Positions 31,214 through 41,645 of a stretch of DNA of 64,000 bases are shown piece after piece. Positions within the stretch are counted from its first letter, which is position 1, and every line of letters begins with the position of its first letter. The stretch comes from Zelonia costaricensis (lineage: Eukaryota; Euglenozoa; Kinetoplastea; Trypanosomatida; Trypanosomatidae): contig JASAOO010003499.1 in assembly GCA_030849075.1 (NCBI GenBank), positions 16,047 to 80,046 on the forward strand, in the 5' to 3' direction. The position numbers and the translations under genes were made by a program. The notes below the pieces were generated by a model that was given only the letters and a program-made list of their open reading frames with translations, had not been told where the DNA came from and made no database searches.

Positions 31214-31820
31214 GGGTGCCGACTCACGCCGCGGGTGGTGCCGCTTGCGTAACACCTCTCGTCTCTGTTTCTCCGGGTGGGCGCTCGGCCATGGCGTCTT
31301 CGCAGGGGCGGAGTGTGCCTTGTTGTCTATACCGTTTTCTGGTGTCTGCGAAGTCGAGCCGCGCAAGCCATCTCCTGCCGCGTCACACAAGGTTGCTTTT
31401 CCACAAATATGCGGGGAACAGTGAATCGAAAGAGAGAGAGAAGGTCGAAATGAAAGGACCACCGGTGACGTCCGCGCTGCCGCATCGTGCGCCTGACTGC
31501 CGGTGGCGGCCGCGACTTTTTGTTGCTCTTCCCTTGGGCGGACGGGGGCCCCCTTACAGGTGAGTTCTTGTCCGTGCGCAGGCGCCGGCACGTCAGCAGC
31601 TGATGCCCATTCTCCTCCACTTCCTCTTCACCCCCCCCTCCTACAGTTTCTGCTGACTCCCGTGGTGGACCGTGCGCTGTGCGTCAGTGCCGCTGTTTGC
31701 GTCTGTCCGGTTTCTCCTCGGTGTGTTCTCGCCTTCACCCTCGCCTCCCCCCCCAGGCACTCCCCCCCCCCACACACACACTCCTCCCTCTCCCACCCAC
31801 CGCGTACCCCCCGCGCAGCC
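31214..31820. other. Intergenic region before CFAP96-like gene
   Basis: No gene. It ends in C-rich tracts (31750-31818) interrupted by a short CA run, with GCGCAG ending at 31818, two bases before the ATG. An earlier CT-tract/AG pair is also possible. Confidence 0.65.
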
Positions 31821-32762
31821 ATGACGGAGGGACGCATTGAGACCATCCACAACCTGCGTCCCAAGAACTGGGACAACCGCCGGCACTGGACGAACTGGCA
31901 CCACCTCTACGACTGCGAGGAGGACCACATCACACGCGAGAGTGCCCCGTTCCATGACCTTCGCGCCGGCGGCCAGTTCCAGTACGAGTACGCCGGCGGC
32001 GGTCCGTATGCGGCCCCCATCCCGCCCCACCGCGTGAATGAGCGCGCCGCCGGCGACCGCATGGACTTCGCGCTGGGCCGGGGCACGAACACGGGCGGCC
32101 TGGGCAACCTGGCCCTTGACACCGAGCCCGGCCGCCCCACCGACCCCAACACCATCCCGCGGCAGCGCGACATGTTCACCCGCTCCGACCCACTAAAACG
32201 CGGTCTCTTCTCGGAGCCACCCTACATGCCGGACGGCGCGGAGGAGAAGGGGCCGTCGCCGCGCACGGGCGGCCTGAAGGCGGGCGGGCCGTGCGACTAC
32301 CTCGGCGGCACGGCGGAGCACATTGCGGACCCGTACAACGACAAGCCTGACTACGGCCGCATCGGCCACTTCAAGACGGGCCCGGTGAAGCACGACTTCC
32401 CGGAGTGGATGCCAGAGGGGGCGCCGGAGCGCAAGCCGCGCAAGACGTACGGCCCCTTCCGCGCCGGCAAGCCAGACCACCTGCACATGGGCGGCGATGT
32501 TGAGTGGATTCCCGACCCGTACGACAAGGGTGCGCTGCGCAACAACCGCCACCCGTTCCGCACCTGGAAGACGCGCACGAAGTGGTCGATGCCGGTGCAC
32601 GCGCCGTGGTCCACCGGCCTGGCGACGGCGGAGGCGCGCAAGGGGGCCGGGCTTGACCTGACGGACCGCAACCTGCCCAGCCTCCGGACGTACCGCAAGG
32701 CAAACCTGACACAGACCATCGGCTCTGAAGCCGCGCTGTCCTCGATGCCGCCGCGCAAGTGA
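31821..32762 (+). CDS. CFAP96 (C4orf47)-like flagellar protein
   Basis: Predicted 313 residues, Gly/Pro/Asp-rich. LKRGLFSEPPYM matches the R-x-GLFSE start of the CFAP96/C4orf47 family. Two copies of a motif follow: GGLKAGGPCDYLGG ending in IADPYND (about residues 150-174), and YGPFRAGKPDHLHMGG ending in IPDPYDKG (about 210-238). A weaker third copy is seen near DLRAGGQFQYEYAGG. This G-x-K/R-AG...DPY repeat is the family's core. CFAP96 proteins are cilia/flagella associated; a microtubule-associated axoneme role is inferred. There is no enzymatic motif, signal peptide or membrane span. The ATG at 31821 directly follows a pyrimidine-rich region; the upstream frame is leader-derived. Confidence 0.75.
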   Translation: MTEGRIETIHNLRPKNWDNRRHWTNWHHLYDCEEDHITRESAPFHDLRAGGQFQYEYAGGGPYAAPIPPHRVNERAAGDRMDFALGRGTNTGGLGNLALDTEPGRPTDPNTIPRQRDMFTRSDPLKRGLFSEPPYMPDGAEEKGPSPRTGGLKAGGPCDYLGGTAEHIADPYNDKPDYGRIGHFKTGPVKHDFPEWMPEGAPERKPRKTYGPFRAGKPDHLHMGGDVEWIPDPYDKGALRNNRHPFRTWKTRTKWSMPVHAPWSTGLATAEARKGAGLDLTDRNLPSLRTYRKANLTQTIGSEAALSSMPPRK

Positions 32763-33749
32763 AGAGCGTGGGGGATAGAGGGAAGGGGCGGGTGGCGAAG
32801 ATCGGCTTCCACTTGGGCCCCTTCTCACGTCCCCACCTCGTTGCACACTCCTTTCCGGAGGAGGAGGGGAGGGGGGTTGTGCCTTGTTGCTGCGGTCCTT
32901 ACGGCTATCCACGGTGGATTCGTCGTGGTGTTTGATGCGCCGATGCGCGCGTGCGTGTGTGTCGGCGTCTAGTTCACTTGCCTGTGCGATGTACACTGAG
33001 CTTTGTCTATTTTGTTTTGTGTGCTTGCTTACTGCAGCGGTAGGGAGGTGGATGAAGTGCGGAGGGGGTCGGAGGGCGAGTGGACGCAGCGCTTTCAAGC
33101 AGTATGCACCTCTACGTAACACACGCTCGTCGCGGATTCATTGTTGCCCCACTTGCTTGACCCGGCGTCGTCGCCCTTCATCTGCTTTCTTCTTCTCCCC
33201 CCCCTCCCTCCCCTGTCTCCCCTCCTCCGTCAGGCTGCCTTTGTGGCGCTCCCTTTCCCACTTTACATGTACCATGTCACCTTCTTTTCTTTTTTTCTGG
33301 CGTTGGAGTTAGAGTTTGCCCTTTCCTTGCCGCGTCACCAGCTCCGCATGGGGACTCACGGAACAAGAACGCAAAACACACATGGGCATCAACGGCCCCG
33401 CTACTGCAGAGCAGATGGACGACGAACGACCGCATCGTCCTCGGCGAGGCACGACACGTTGCACAGCAACACACGTGCTTGTCTTGCCACGCGAGGTACA
33501 GCCTGATGCTCACAGCGGTACACCTGCTTGGGGGCACCGCACTGCCTGCGAGTAAAGGCAGACGGGGACAAGGAATGCTGCGAGGCTCCTCGCTGCCGTG
33601 GCTTCCCTCCTCCCCCCCCTCCTGCCCTCCCCCTCCTGACTTCCCTTCACGCTCTCACGTGCTCGTTGCATTCCTTCGGGCGTCTTGCCTGCGTCTTTAC
33701 ACGGTACAACCTATCCCCCCCCTCTCCCCATTGCACGCAGCGCCATGCT
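32763..33749. other. Intergenic region, CFAP96-like to 961-residue protein
   Basis: No gene. It contains CT-rich runs (33195-33230, 33600-33640) and ends in a compact tract plus AG for the next gene. Confidence 0.65.
33711..33740 (+). promoter_or_regulatory. Candidate spliced-leader acceptor for the 961-residue protein
   Basis: A C/T tract at 33711-33729 is followed by CACGCAG ending at 33740, nine bases before the chosen ATG at 33750. An out-of-frame ATG at 33745 lies in between and would give a very short upstream frame overlapping the gene. Confidence 0.5.
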
Positions 33750-36635
33750 ATGCGTGCCTCAGCGGCAGCGCACCTGCGTCGGGGAGGCGCCTGGCGGGCA
33801 GCGAGACCAGCAGTAGCAGCAGCGGCGGCGCCGTGCGCGGTGTTCTGCGGTGATGTTGCCGCCGCACGTGCCGCAGCTGGCGCCGTGCGCACCTGCGTCA
33901 CATCGGCCGTGCGCTTCACACGGCGACTCTCGTCATCTGCGGCGCGGCCGCCCCGCTCACCTCCAACACAGCGGCGACGACCACTACCCCTTTCTCCGCC
34001 GCTGTCGCCGTCGCCACACCGATCGGCTTCCTTGTGTCTTCGCCACGGGCGCGGCGACGCGGAGGCGCGCGCGACAACGCGCTTCGCATCGTCGCTGCTC
34101 TCCCCGTTACGCGCGTGTCATGACAGCGCATGGCGTGGCCGTAGCCGGAAAGGCAGAACCCCTTCGCGACCCTCTTCAGCTCCACAGCAGCAGCTGCAGT
34201 GTCCGCAGCGACAGCATGCCACGGCGCTGACGCCGCTGGAGGGGCGCCTGTGCGCGCTGGTCGCGGGTGGGGCGTGGCGTGACGCCCTCGAGGTGCTGCC
34301 CAGCGCCAACCCCTCTCACGCAATGGAGGCGCAGCACCACGCGGCAGAGAATCGGCAAGACAGGTCGCCCGCTTCTTCCTCTCCCTCGTCGTCGTCCGTC
34401 GCGCCGGAGGAGGTCTGCGCGTGGCTGCTTCTGTGGGGCGGTCACAGCTCTCCAGCGTGGCAACTGTGGGGCGCCATGCACGCGGACCTTGGAGCTACTA
34501 CCGCCACGGCCCCTGGCGCCTCCGCTGCCGGAGCTGCACCGTCGTCGCCGCGGCTCCTGCTGCTCTTGCTTGCCCTCTTCACGCACCTCGTCGAGCGGGA
34601 CGCGGTGCGGACGCGGGATGCGCTGCTGGTGTTCGAGCTCACGCAGCCACACCACAGGGGTGACCCGGACGGCAACACGGAGGGGCAGCTGGAGGAGGCC
34701 CGCTTGCGGTTCCTGGCGCGTTGGCTGTCGTGCTGCACCGACGCCCTCGATGTTCGCCGCGGCGGCGATTCGGCAAGCCGTGCGACAGAGGACCTCCGCG
34801 CCTTCACGGAGGAGGCTGTGCATCGTCTGACCGTGTCGTCGTCTGGCGGAGTCGGCCCGCACGTCGTGGCCGGAGCCCTCGACGCAGAGACTGTGGCGCT
34901 GTTGCTCCTGTCGCTGCACGACGCGTTGCGTAGTGGCGGAAGTGCTGGGGGTCCTGGGCAGCTACGCGATGCACTGCTGTCCGCATGCCGCCAAGAAGGT
35001 GGGAGTGCCTGTGGTGGGCAGCGGGGGTCGGAGTCGGGGACGGCGGCGGTGGCGCTGGTGGCTGCCACCGTTGCGGAGGTCCTCTTCCACGACTCACTAC
35101 CGACATCACGCGACAACAGTGCAGCGGTGAGCACCAACGCGAAGGAGGATCGAGATGGCGTGGCGGTGGGGTTGCCGTCAGCTGCCGCGGCGGCCACGGC
35201 GGCGTCCGAGGAACGCCGCGCCGCCGTCCGTCGCGCGCTCGCGTCGGCGTCACAAGTCCTTTCACCGCACGCCAACCACTGGACGACGCTCACAAGTGCA
35301 ACGGGTGATGCCGCCACGGCACGCGGGCTGCTGACCTGCTACCGATTCTGGCTGGCGCGCTTTCTGCGCATCGACGGCGAGCTCGCGCCGGTTTGGATGG
35401 CCCTGCAAGGAGCACTGGAGAGGCGGGCCTCTGCGCCGTCCGGTGTCGCGACTCCGCAGCCTCGTGCGCGCCACAAACCTCACCACGCGTCGCCGCAGCT
35501 GCCCACACCTCCGCCACTGCGCGCCCTGCTGCGGGGCATCGAGAGGGCAACAGACGAGGGCGAGTGGGCCGTCGCGCTGCGGCTCTGCCTGGGCGACGCT
35601 GGCGTGTCCGCGCCCGTGAGTGCGGCGACGGCTGCGGCGGGCCACGCCGCCGCCGTGGACGCTCCGCGCTGTCCGTCACGTGCTGCCCCCGACCCTTTTC
35701 CGTGGCGGAGGCGGCTGCGGAAGGGCCTCACCGCGTGCGAGGCGGCGCGTCCGGCCAGCGCCCCATGGCAGGGCGCGCTGGCGCTCTGGCACTACGCACG
35801 CTCGCACATGGACGACTCCCACGGCACAGACGCTCCGCAGCGCGAGCTGGGCCGCGTCTTTGCCCTCCTCGCCCGCGCCACCCGCTGGGCCGAGGCGCTG
35901 GCGTGCTTCCACCACACGCCCGACAGCTGCCTCGACTGCTTTATCGTGGCACACGTCATGTACGCGCTGCGCGCCAGCCCGGCCCGCCACGACCGCGCGG
36001 TGCTCGATGTGTGGGCGGCGTGGCGGTGCCGCTGCGGTGATGCGGCGCTGCCGACGGCGGACATGACACACCAGCTGCTCGGCGCCATGCTGCACACGTC
36101 TGGCGCACCGGTCGCTCTCCCGGCGCTGTCGTCCGTCTCGGGTGCGGTGCCGGCGACTGTGGCGGCGGAGGTTTCCACGTGTCTGCTGATCGCGGCCAGC
36201 GAGCCCGGGGCAGCTGCGGTGCCACTTGACTGGACGCGCGAGCGCCACGCTGTGCGGCAGATCGTGCAGGACCGCTGGGCCGCCGGCTGGTCGGATGCCC
36301 TCCGCGTGGCCCTGGCGAGCGGGGATGCCGACCTGCTGGTGCGCACGGTTGCCCCTCGTGTACCAGCCGCGCACCCGCCTGGCCTGTTCGCGGAGGTGTG
36401 CGGCGTGTTGCGGGAGCGAGGCGTGACGCTGACGTCGGCGGACCGCGTGTCGCTGCTGGCCCTGTGGACCCCGCGGCAGCAGCAGCAGCATCAGACGCAG
36501 CGGCCGCACGGTGATGACGAGGAGGTCGGCGTGGCCGGCACCACAAACGACGCTGCGTTGGCGGGGCGAGGGCGGGTGCGGCAGAAGGTGCTGGCAGCGG
36601 AAGCGGTGCTCGATGAGCTCCTCGGACTGCGTTGA
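33750..36635 (+). CDS. Large probable mitochondrial protein, helical-repeat-like
   Basis: Predicted 961 residues; not recognised with confidence. The N-terminus (MRASAAAHLRRGGAWRAARP) is rich in Ala and Arg and free of acidic residues, as in mitochondrial presequences. A long Arg/Ser/Pro-rich stretch follows to about residue 150. The body has scattered W-x-x-AL and A-x-x-x-F/L patterns such as GGAWRDALEVLP, EGEWAVALRLCLG and ATRWAEALACFHHTP, reminiscent of the degenerate PPR-type helical repeats found in many kinetoplastid mitochondrial RNA-binding or ribosome-associated proteins. That link is a weak inference. The C-terminus is a Gln/His-rich linker and a short helix (RQKVLAAEAVLDELLGL). Start chosen at ATG 33750, just after a pyrimidine tract and AG. 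Confidence 0.75.
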   Translation: MRASAAAHLRRGGAWRAARPAVAAAAAPCAVFCGDVAAARAAAGAVRTCVTSAVRFTRRLSSSAARPPRSPPTQRRRPLPLSPPLSPSPHRSASLCLRHGRGDAEARATTRFASSLLSPLRACHDSAWRGRSRKGRTPSRPSSAPQQQLQCPQRQHATALTPLEGRLCALVAGGAWRDALEVLPSANPSHAMEAQHHAAENRQDRSPASSSPSSSSVAPEEVCAWLLLWGGHSSPAWQLWGAMHADLGATTATAPGASAAGAAPSSPRLLLLLLALFTHLVERDAVRTRDALLVFELTQPHHRGDPDGNTEGQLEEARLRFLARWLSCCTDALDVRRGGDSASRATEDLRAFTEEAVHRLTVSSSGGVGPHVVAGALDAETVALLLLSLHDALRSGGSAGGPGQLRDALLSACRQEGGSACGGQRGSESGTAAVALVAATVAEVLFHDSLPTSRDNSAAVSTNAKEDRDGVAVGLPSAAAAATAASEERRAAVRRALASASQVLSPHANHWTTLTSATGDAATARGLLTCYRFWLARFLRIDGELAPVWMALQGALERRASAPSGVATPQPRARHKPHHASPQLPTPPPLRALLRGIERATDEGEWAVALRLCLGDAGVSAPVSAATAAAGHAAAVDAPRCPSRAAPDPFPWRRRLRKGLTACEAARPASAPWQGALALWHYARSHMDDSHGTDAPQRELGRVFALLARATRWAEALACFHHTPDSCLDCFIVAHVMYALRASPARHDRAVLDVWAAWRCRCGDAALPTADMTHQLLGAMLHTSGAPVALPALSSVSGAVPATVAAEVSTCLLIAASEPGAAAVPLDWTRERHAVRQIVQDRWAAGWSDALRVALASGDADLLVRTVAPRVPAAHPPGLFAEVCGVLRERGVTLTSADRVSLLALWTPRQQQQHQTQRPHGDDEEVGVAGTTNDAALAGRGRVRQKVLAAEAVLDELLGLR

Positions 36636-36792
36636 AAGCCGAAAGACGGGAGCGCAACGTGAGGGGTGCCCTGTCAAGAGACGCCGTGCGAAGCGGCGGG
36701 TGGCGGCGCGCGGACAAGCATGGCTGCCGTGCGGTGGGTTGCCTCGATTCTCCACAGCGTCGCTCTTCTCCCTTTTTCCCGTTCTCTCTCCT

Positions 36793-36825
36793 ACACACAC
36801 ACACACACACACGCACACACACACG
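36793..36825. repeat. CA microsatellite
   Basis: CA units with one G interruption, downstream of the 961-residue gene. Confidence 0.9.
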
Positions 36826-38304
36826 TACGGTGGGCCTCCCTTGCCGCCTGCCACGGCGAAGGCGCTGCCCTCGTATCATGAGCGTTCGTGCGAGAGCGAG
36901 CCCCATCAGCCCGGTGCAGCCCGTGCCTGCCGAAAGATGAAACAACAACAACGACGGAGCACACATCAACTTGAAAGAGAGGAGCTTTGCTCGGTGTTGT
37001 CGCGGCTGCAAACTTGCTCCCACCCGTGTCAAAGGCACTCTCTGACGAAATCAACAACAACAAAAAAGGAAATGTATTGTGAGAAAGGTGCGTTCGCGCA
37101 CGTGTTAACTTCGGCAGCAGGGTAGGGAGGGGGGGGGGAGAGTTGTGAGGGCGTCACCCCCCCTCTTCCCCTATGGCCGCACCTCTTCAACGTTACGTGT
37201 TCGTCACTCCCCCCTCAAACACGGCACGCCCTGCTGTCTTTCCTCGCGTGACGTCCGCCACGTTTTTCCATCTCTTCTACGCTCAATCCCCGCTCGGTCT
37301 GCGCCACTCTCTCGCTCCCCCCATTTCCCTTCCCCTTCCCTCCCTATCACTACCGCAATCATCACACCACTCCGCACGTCTTTTCCGCTTTCCGTGATGT
37401 ACCTGTGAACCCTCCTCCCCCTCCCCCTCCCCCTCCCGCTCCGCACACTCGGCAGGAAGCAGCACACCGCGCGCCCCCCTTCCCTCCGCGGCAAGCGGTG
37501 TCCCCTCTCTCTCTCCCTCGCTCGCTTTTTCTTTTTGCCTCTGCAACCCCCCCCTCACTCCTCCGCTTCTCCTCCTTGTCGGTGTCGCGCAGCACCGCGG
37601 CGCATGTACACGCACACACACGACTAGCGGCAATCGCCCCCCTCCCCCCCTTCCACACACACACACGCGCCCGTGACGGCGCCGCCTCCTCCTTTACCCT
37701 CATCGGCCCACTGCACACCGTCTTCCTTCTCAGCTCCTTTGGGATTTCCTTGAAGGACTGGGAACTGCAGCCCGGGACCGGGGGAGAGACACCTACACAC
37801 ACGCACACTGTGGAGGTGCTTGAGGGACCGTGCTGACCGCCACATCGTGGCTGCGTGCAGCCAGGGTTCACGTAGTGATTGCTGGGGTTACTGCTGCCCT
37901 AACCTTCCCCTTTCCTCTACTCCCCTCCCCCCAGCTGCAGGGCAGGGGGGGGCACCCTGTGTTGAACTTCTGCTAAGTGCTCATCGTCCCCTCTTTGTCG
38001 CCCTCGGCAGCGCGTGACCCAACAGCACGCGTCGTCTCCTCGACCGCCCCCTCTCGTCTCCAACTCCGGCCCCGCGCTGTTGCCGCGGTGGCTCTCGAGT
38101 TTGGCAGAGGCGGAATAAGTGCGTGCGATCCGTGTCCGAAAGCGAAGGCAGTGCAAGCGGCTGTGCAATAGAATCGCGCACTTGTGTGGCAGTACTTCTC
38201 CTCTGTTCCTTTCTTGTTTTCTTTCTTCTTCGCCCACCCCCCCCCTCCGCCTTTGCTCGCCCCCGCCTCCTCCGCTCCTTCGCAATCAAGTTTATCTGTC
38301 TGTT

Positions 38305-38380
38305 TGCGTGTGTGTGTGTGCGCGCGTCAGCCTGTGTCTGCGTGTGCGTGTGCGTGTGTGTGTGTATGCGTGCGCGTGTG
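38305..38380. repeat. TG-rich imperfect microsatellite
   Basis: TG units interspersed with CG and TGCG variants, just upstream of a strong splice-acceptor-like tract. Confidence 0.85.
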
Positions 38381-38388
38381 CCTGCACC

Positions 38389-38407
38389 TTTTTCTTTTTC
38401 TTTCTAG
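38389..38407 (+). promoter_or_regulatory. Candidate spliced-leader acceptor for carrier-like gene 1
   Basis: A T/C tract of 17 bases ending CTAG at 38404-38407. No ATG occurs between it and the start codon at 38568, giving a 160-base leader. This is one of the clearest tract/AG pairs in the window. Confidence 0.6.
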
Positions 38408-38567
38408 ACTTCCTGTGCGTTCGCGTGACGCTGCTGCTGTTGGTGATCCATCTTTTTTTCTTCTGTTTTATTCCGGCGTCTTCACCTCTCTGTGCTGTTC
38501 CTCCTCCTTTGAGCGTGCACGTGTTTGTGTGTGTGTGTGTGTGCGTGTGTTTGAGTGTGAACGAGCG

Positions 38568-40031
38568 ATGGACATCTTTGAAGTGTTGCTGAGCAACGCC
38601 GTGGTCGTCTTTGTCACGGCACCGCTGCGGCGCATTCGCTTCCTCATCACCGTCGAGGATGACCTCGTGGAAGAAGGCGTGCTGCCCGCTGGCGGGTTTG
38701 GCGGCGTGTGGGGGTGCGTGCGCTTCCTGTACACCGCCGGCGGTCGCTCGATCACAATCTTCTACCGCGGCGCGTTGCTAGAGGCGGGGCTCGGCTTCGT
38801 CAAGTACGGGCTGCAGCGCGTCATCGCGATTCCCATCTCGCGCCGCCTCCACCTCGACATGCGACGTGCATTCCTGGTGACGACGCTGCTGCACACCACC
38901 CTGACGTACGTCACGGTCACGCCGGTGCAGACCGCCGTCGACGCCATCGTCGTGAACGGCGTGACGGACTTCACGCCGGTGCCCCACAAAGCGGCGCACG
39001 ACGACGACGCGGAGGCCGCCGCGAGCAGTTCGCTCACGGCGGGGGCGAGCAGCCCCGTCGCCACCGCTGCGGCCGCGGCCGCCGGGGCAGGGGCAGCTGC
39101 GCCACCACCGGTGAGGCCTCGCTTTGCCGGGTCGTGGGCCACGACGCGCTTCCTCGCCCAGCACTTCCCTGTGCTCTCGATGGTAAGTCGCCTCTACCTG
39201 CTCGAGTTCGGCTGCCGCTACGCCTCCTCCCTTGTCAACAACAAGATCCTCGGCTACCTCGTCCGCTTCGTGGAGCACCACCGCCCCGACGGCGAGCTGA
39301 CCAACTTCCAGCGCCTCGTCATGTACGCCGGCTGCCCGCTGCTCGCGTCACTCGCGGTGAACCTGCTGACGTACCCGATCGCCACGTACCCGCTTGCCCA
39401 CTTCCTGCGCCTGCGGTACTACGAGCGGCGTGCGGCGGCGGAGCAGCAGCAGGACGAGGAGGCGGAGCGCGACTACCCCCCGTCGCACGCGCACGGCACT
39501 GCCACCACCAGCAGCGGCAGCACCGCCGCGGCCTCGCCGCAGCGCACGCAGTCCGAGCAGCGGGAGCAGCAACAGAAAAAAGCGGAAGGGTCTGCCTCCT
39601 CCTCTGCGGCACGTGGGGCTGGCACTGGCTCGGCAACCAGCAGGGCGGCCGCGCGGCCTGTGAAGCGGCGGTCCTGCACGACCTGCACCAGCGAGGAGCG
39701 CTTCTGGTTCGAGGACCTGCTCAGCCGCGTGCTGCACTCCGACGTGCAGCTGTACCTGTGGACCTCCATGTACGGCTGCCCCGGCCCTACGGCGACGGCG
39801 TCGGTCTCGCTTGCCGCCACACCGGCGCCGACAGCGCGCTCGTCCATGACAGCCGCGTCGTCGCCGCTGAGCGCCGCGCCCGCCGCGGGCGGCGCGGAGG
39901 GCAAGCGGGGACTGGCGAAGCTGTACCGCGGCTACGGCCTTGTGGTCGCCTCCACCCTGCTGTCCGCCGGCCTTGCGATGGCCGTCAACACCGTGACCTC
40001 GCGGGTTGTGGCAGAGGTGATGCATCACTGA
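38568..40031 (+). CDS. Divergent ADP/ATP-carrier-like protein 1
   Basis: Predicted 487 residues. The N-terminal repeat TAPLRRIRFLITVEDDLV, then VLPAGGFGGV and a FYRG end, lines up with repeat 1 of ADP/ATP carriers (P-x-D/E-x-x-K/R, ~30 residues, then aromatic-R-G). The acidic gate residue is Arg21 here, and the usual E-G before the aromatic-R-G is G-G. The second repeat starts with TPVQTAV and the third with YPIATYP, so none of the three keeps the canonical gate pair. Two long low-complexity insertions (Ala/Ser-rich near 39000-39110 and Gln/Glu/Ser-rich near 39430-39650) extend it well past the ~300-residue family norm. The membrane is presumed mitochondrial. It is the first of three consecutive related genes. 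Confidence 0.72.
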   Translation: MDIFEVLLSNAVVVFVTAPLRRIRFLITVEDDLVEEGVLPAGGFGGVWGCVRFLYTAGGRSITIFYRGALLEAGLGFVKYGLQRVIAIPISRRLHLDMRRAFLVTTLLHTTLTYVTVTPVQTAVDAIVVNGVTDFTPVPHKAAHDDDAEAAASSSLTAGASSPVATAAAAAAGAGAAAPPPVRPRFAGSWATTRFLAQHFPVLSMVSRLYLLEFGCRYASSLVNNKILGYLVRFVEHHRPDGELTNFQRLVMYAGCPLLASLAVNLLTYPIATYPLAHFLRLRYYERRAAAEQQQDEEAERDYPPSHAHGTATTSSGSTAAASPQRTQSEQREQQQKKAEGSASSSAARGAGTGSATSRAAARPVKRRSCTTCTSEERFWFEDLLSRVLHSDVQLYLWTSMYGCPGPTATASVSLAATPAPTARSSMTAASSPLSAAPAAGGAEGKRGLAKLYRGYGLVVASTLLSAGLAMAVNTVTSRVVAEVMHH

Positions 40032-41118
40032 GAGTGGTTTATGTGTGCGTGGCCGGGTGCGTTGCTGCCACTGGCCGTGTTTTCACGGTTCTGCTTGTTG
40101 GTTTGTGTGTGTGTGTGTGGGTGAGTCAGGAGGTGTTACAGTTTTCGCCGCGCGCACAGCTGGGCATCTCTCGAGGTGGTTGTCGACACGGCGGACGAGC
40201 GGGCATGTCTCCGGGGCAAGGCATAGTCTGATGCGCGCTTCCCTCCCTCCCTCCCTCCCTTGGCCTTTGCGCTTGTCTGCTGTGTGCGAGCGTATCGCGT
40301 TGTCCATGTGCCGGCACACGAGCCAGCTGCAATGTGGCGAGGAGGTGGTAGTAAACCTCTCTCCCCCCGCCCATCTCTGCGTGTCTTGTGCCACACGTGT
40401 TTTTCTCATCTTGGTTGCGTCCTGTGCACTCGTTGTGGTGAAGTCACGCTTGCCTCGTGTGTGCGTGTGGGTTGTACGTGTGAGCGTGTCGTGCTGCGAA
40501 GACGTGTACCCTACCCCCCCCCTCTCTCCTCAGCGTATCTCTCTTGCGCTCGCAGGGGGTGCAACCGGCCCGTCACGCTGCGTGCACCCTCTGTTCCCCT
40601 CCCTCTTTCTCGTATATTTGCTGTTGCATCGGCTCACTGTTGCCATTCTTTTCTTTGCGTGGTTTTTCTCGTTCACACTCTCTGTCTGTCTCTTTCCTTC
40701 TGTTCACTTTGCGCGTGTTGTGCGCGTTTTTAGTGGGTCACGGCGATGTGCTGACACACACAACATTCCTTCTCGCCCCTCCGCCCTCCCTCCCCTCCCC
40801 CTCTCCGTTCCCCTCTCTGTCTCGAGGCCTCGGTCACCCCAGTCCACCCACCCCACCCTCCACCTCCACACCGCCCCCGCCCACCCACCCACCCCACGTC
40901 AGGTTTCTCCTGTCCCCCTCAACACACCTCGAACATACTCTCGCGGCGTGTGCGTTCCATTCTAGTTGAGCCACATGCAACAAAGCCGACCCATAAACCA
41001 AGCAAAGCGAATTCGAAAACGAAACACACACACACACACACGCGTCCACACTGGAGGGTGTTGCACGTTGCCGTCTGCTCGGCTTCGTGCTTTTTTGTTT
41101 GTTTGTGATCTTCGACCG

Positions 41119-41145
41119 GTGTGTGTGTGTGTGTGTGTGTGTGTG
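41119..41145. repeat. TG microsatellite
   Basis: Perfect TG run in non-coding sequence. Confidence 0.9.
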
Positions 41146-41573
41146 CTTGTGCGCCTGCAGCGGGGAGGTGCTGCAGAGGGACAGTGGCGGGTGATCGACA
41201 GACCGGGTGCGCCTTGACGAATCTGTGATGGTGCGCGTGTTGGAGTGTGCTTCCCTGCTCCTCCTCCCACCTCCTCTCTCGCCACCATCCTCCGCTCCTT
41301 CTTGCATCTGCCCCCCTCCTCCCCTCCTAGTCTCTTCACCCCATGTTGTGCGTGCGCGTTGGTGCGAAAGTGCTCCACGCAGCCGCGACAGCCCTCTGCT
41401 GCGCACTCCATCTCCCGATCTTTCGTGTCGCTTCTCCCCTTCGCTTCTGCGTGCTCTTGAACGCTCATCTTGAGGTCGTTATCGAAGAACACACACACAC
41501 ACACACATACATCAAGCACACGCGGCCTACGCAATCGGCGTTGCAGCGTGCGTTGTCGCGCATCACCGTGAAC

Positions 41574-41643
41574 CCTCTTCCCCTCTCCTCCCCCCCCCCG
41601 CTGTGACCCGCTCTCCGGCCTTTGCCCTCACACTGCTCGACAG
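41574..41643 (+). promoter_or_regulatory. Candidate spliced-leader acceptor for carrier-like gene 2
   Basis: C/T-rich stretch with a C10 run, then CGACAG ending at 41643, two bases before the ATG at 41646. Use of this AG would leave an extremely short leader; an upstream acceptor is possible. Confidence 0.35.
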
Positions 41644-41645
41644 CC

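Larger units (their letters stand above)
36636..38567. other. Long intergenic region before the carrier cluster
   Basis: Nearly 2 kb without a gene. It contains a CA microsatellite at 36793-36825, extensive C/T tracts (37150-37700) and TG microsatellites at 38305-38380 and 38523-38555, the last inside the probable 5' UTR of the next gene. Confidence 0.7.
40032..41645. other. Intergenic region, carrier-like genes 1 and 2
   Basis: No gene. TG microsatellite near 40097-40120, C-rich blocks (40780-40900), TG repeat at 41119-41145, CA repeats near 41025-41042 and 41491-41508, then a C/T tract. Confidence 0.65.
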
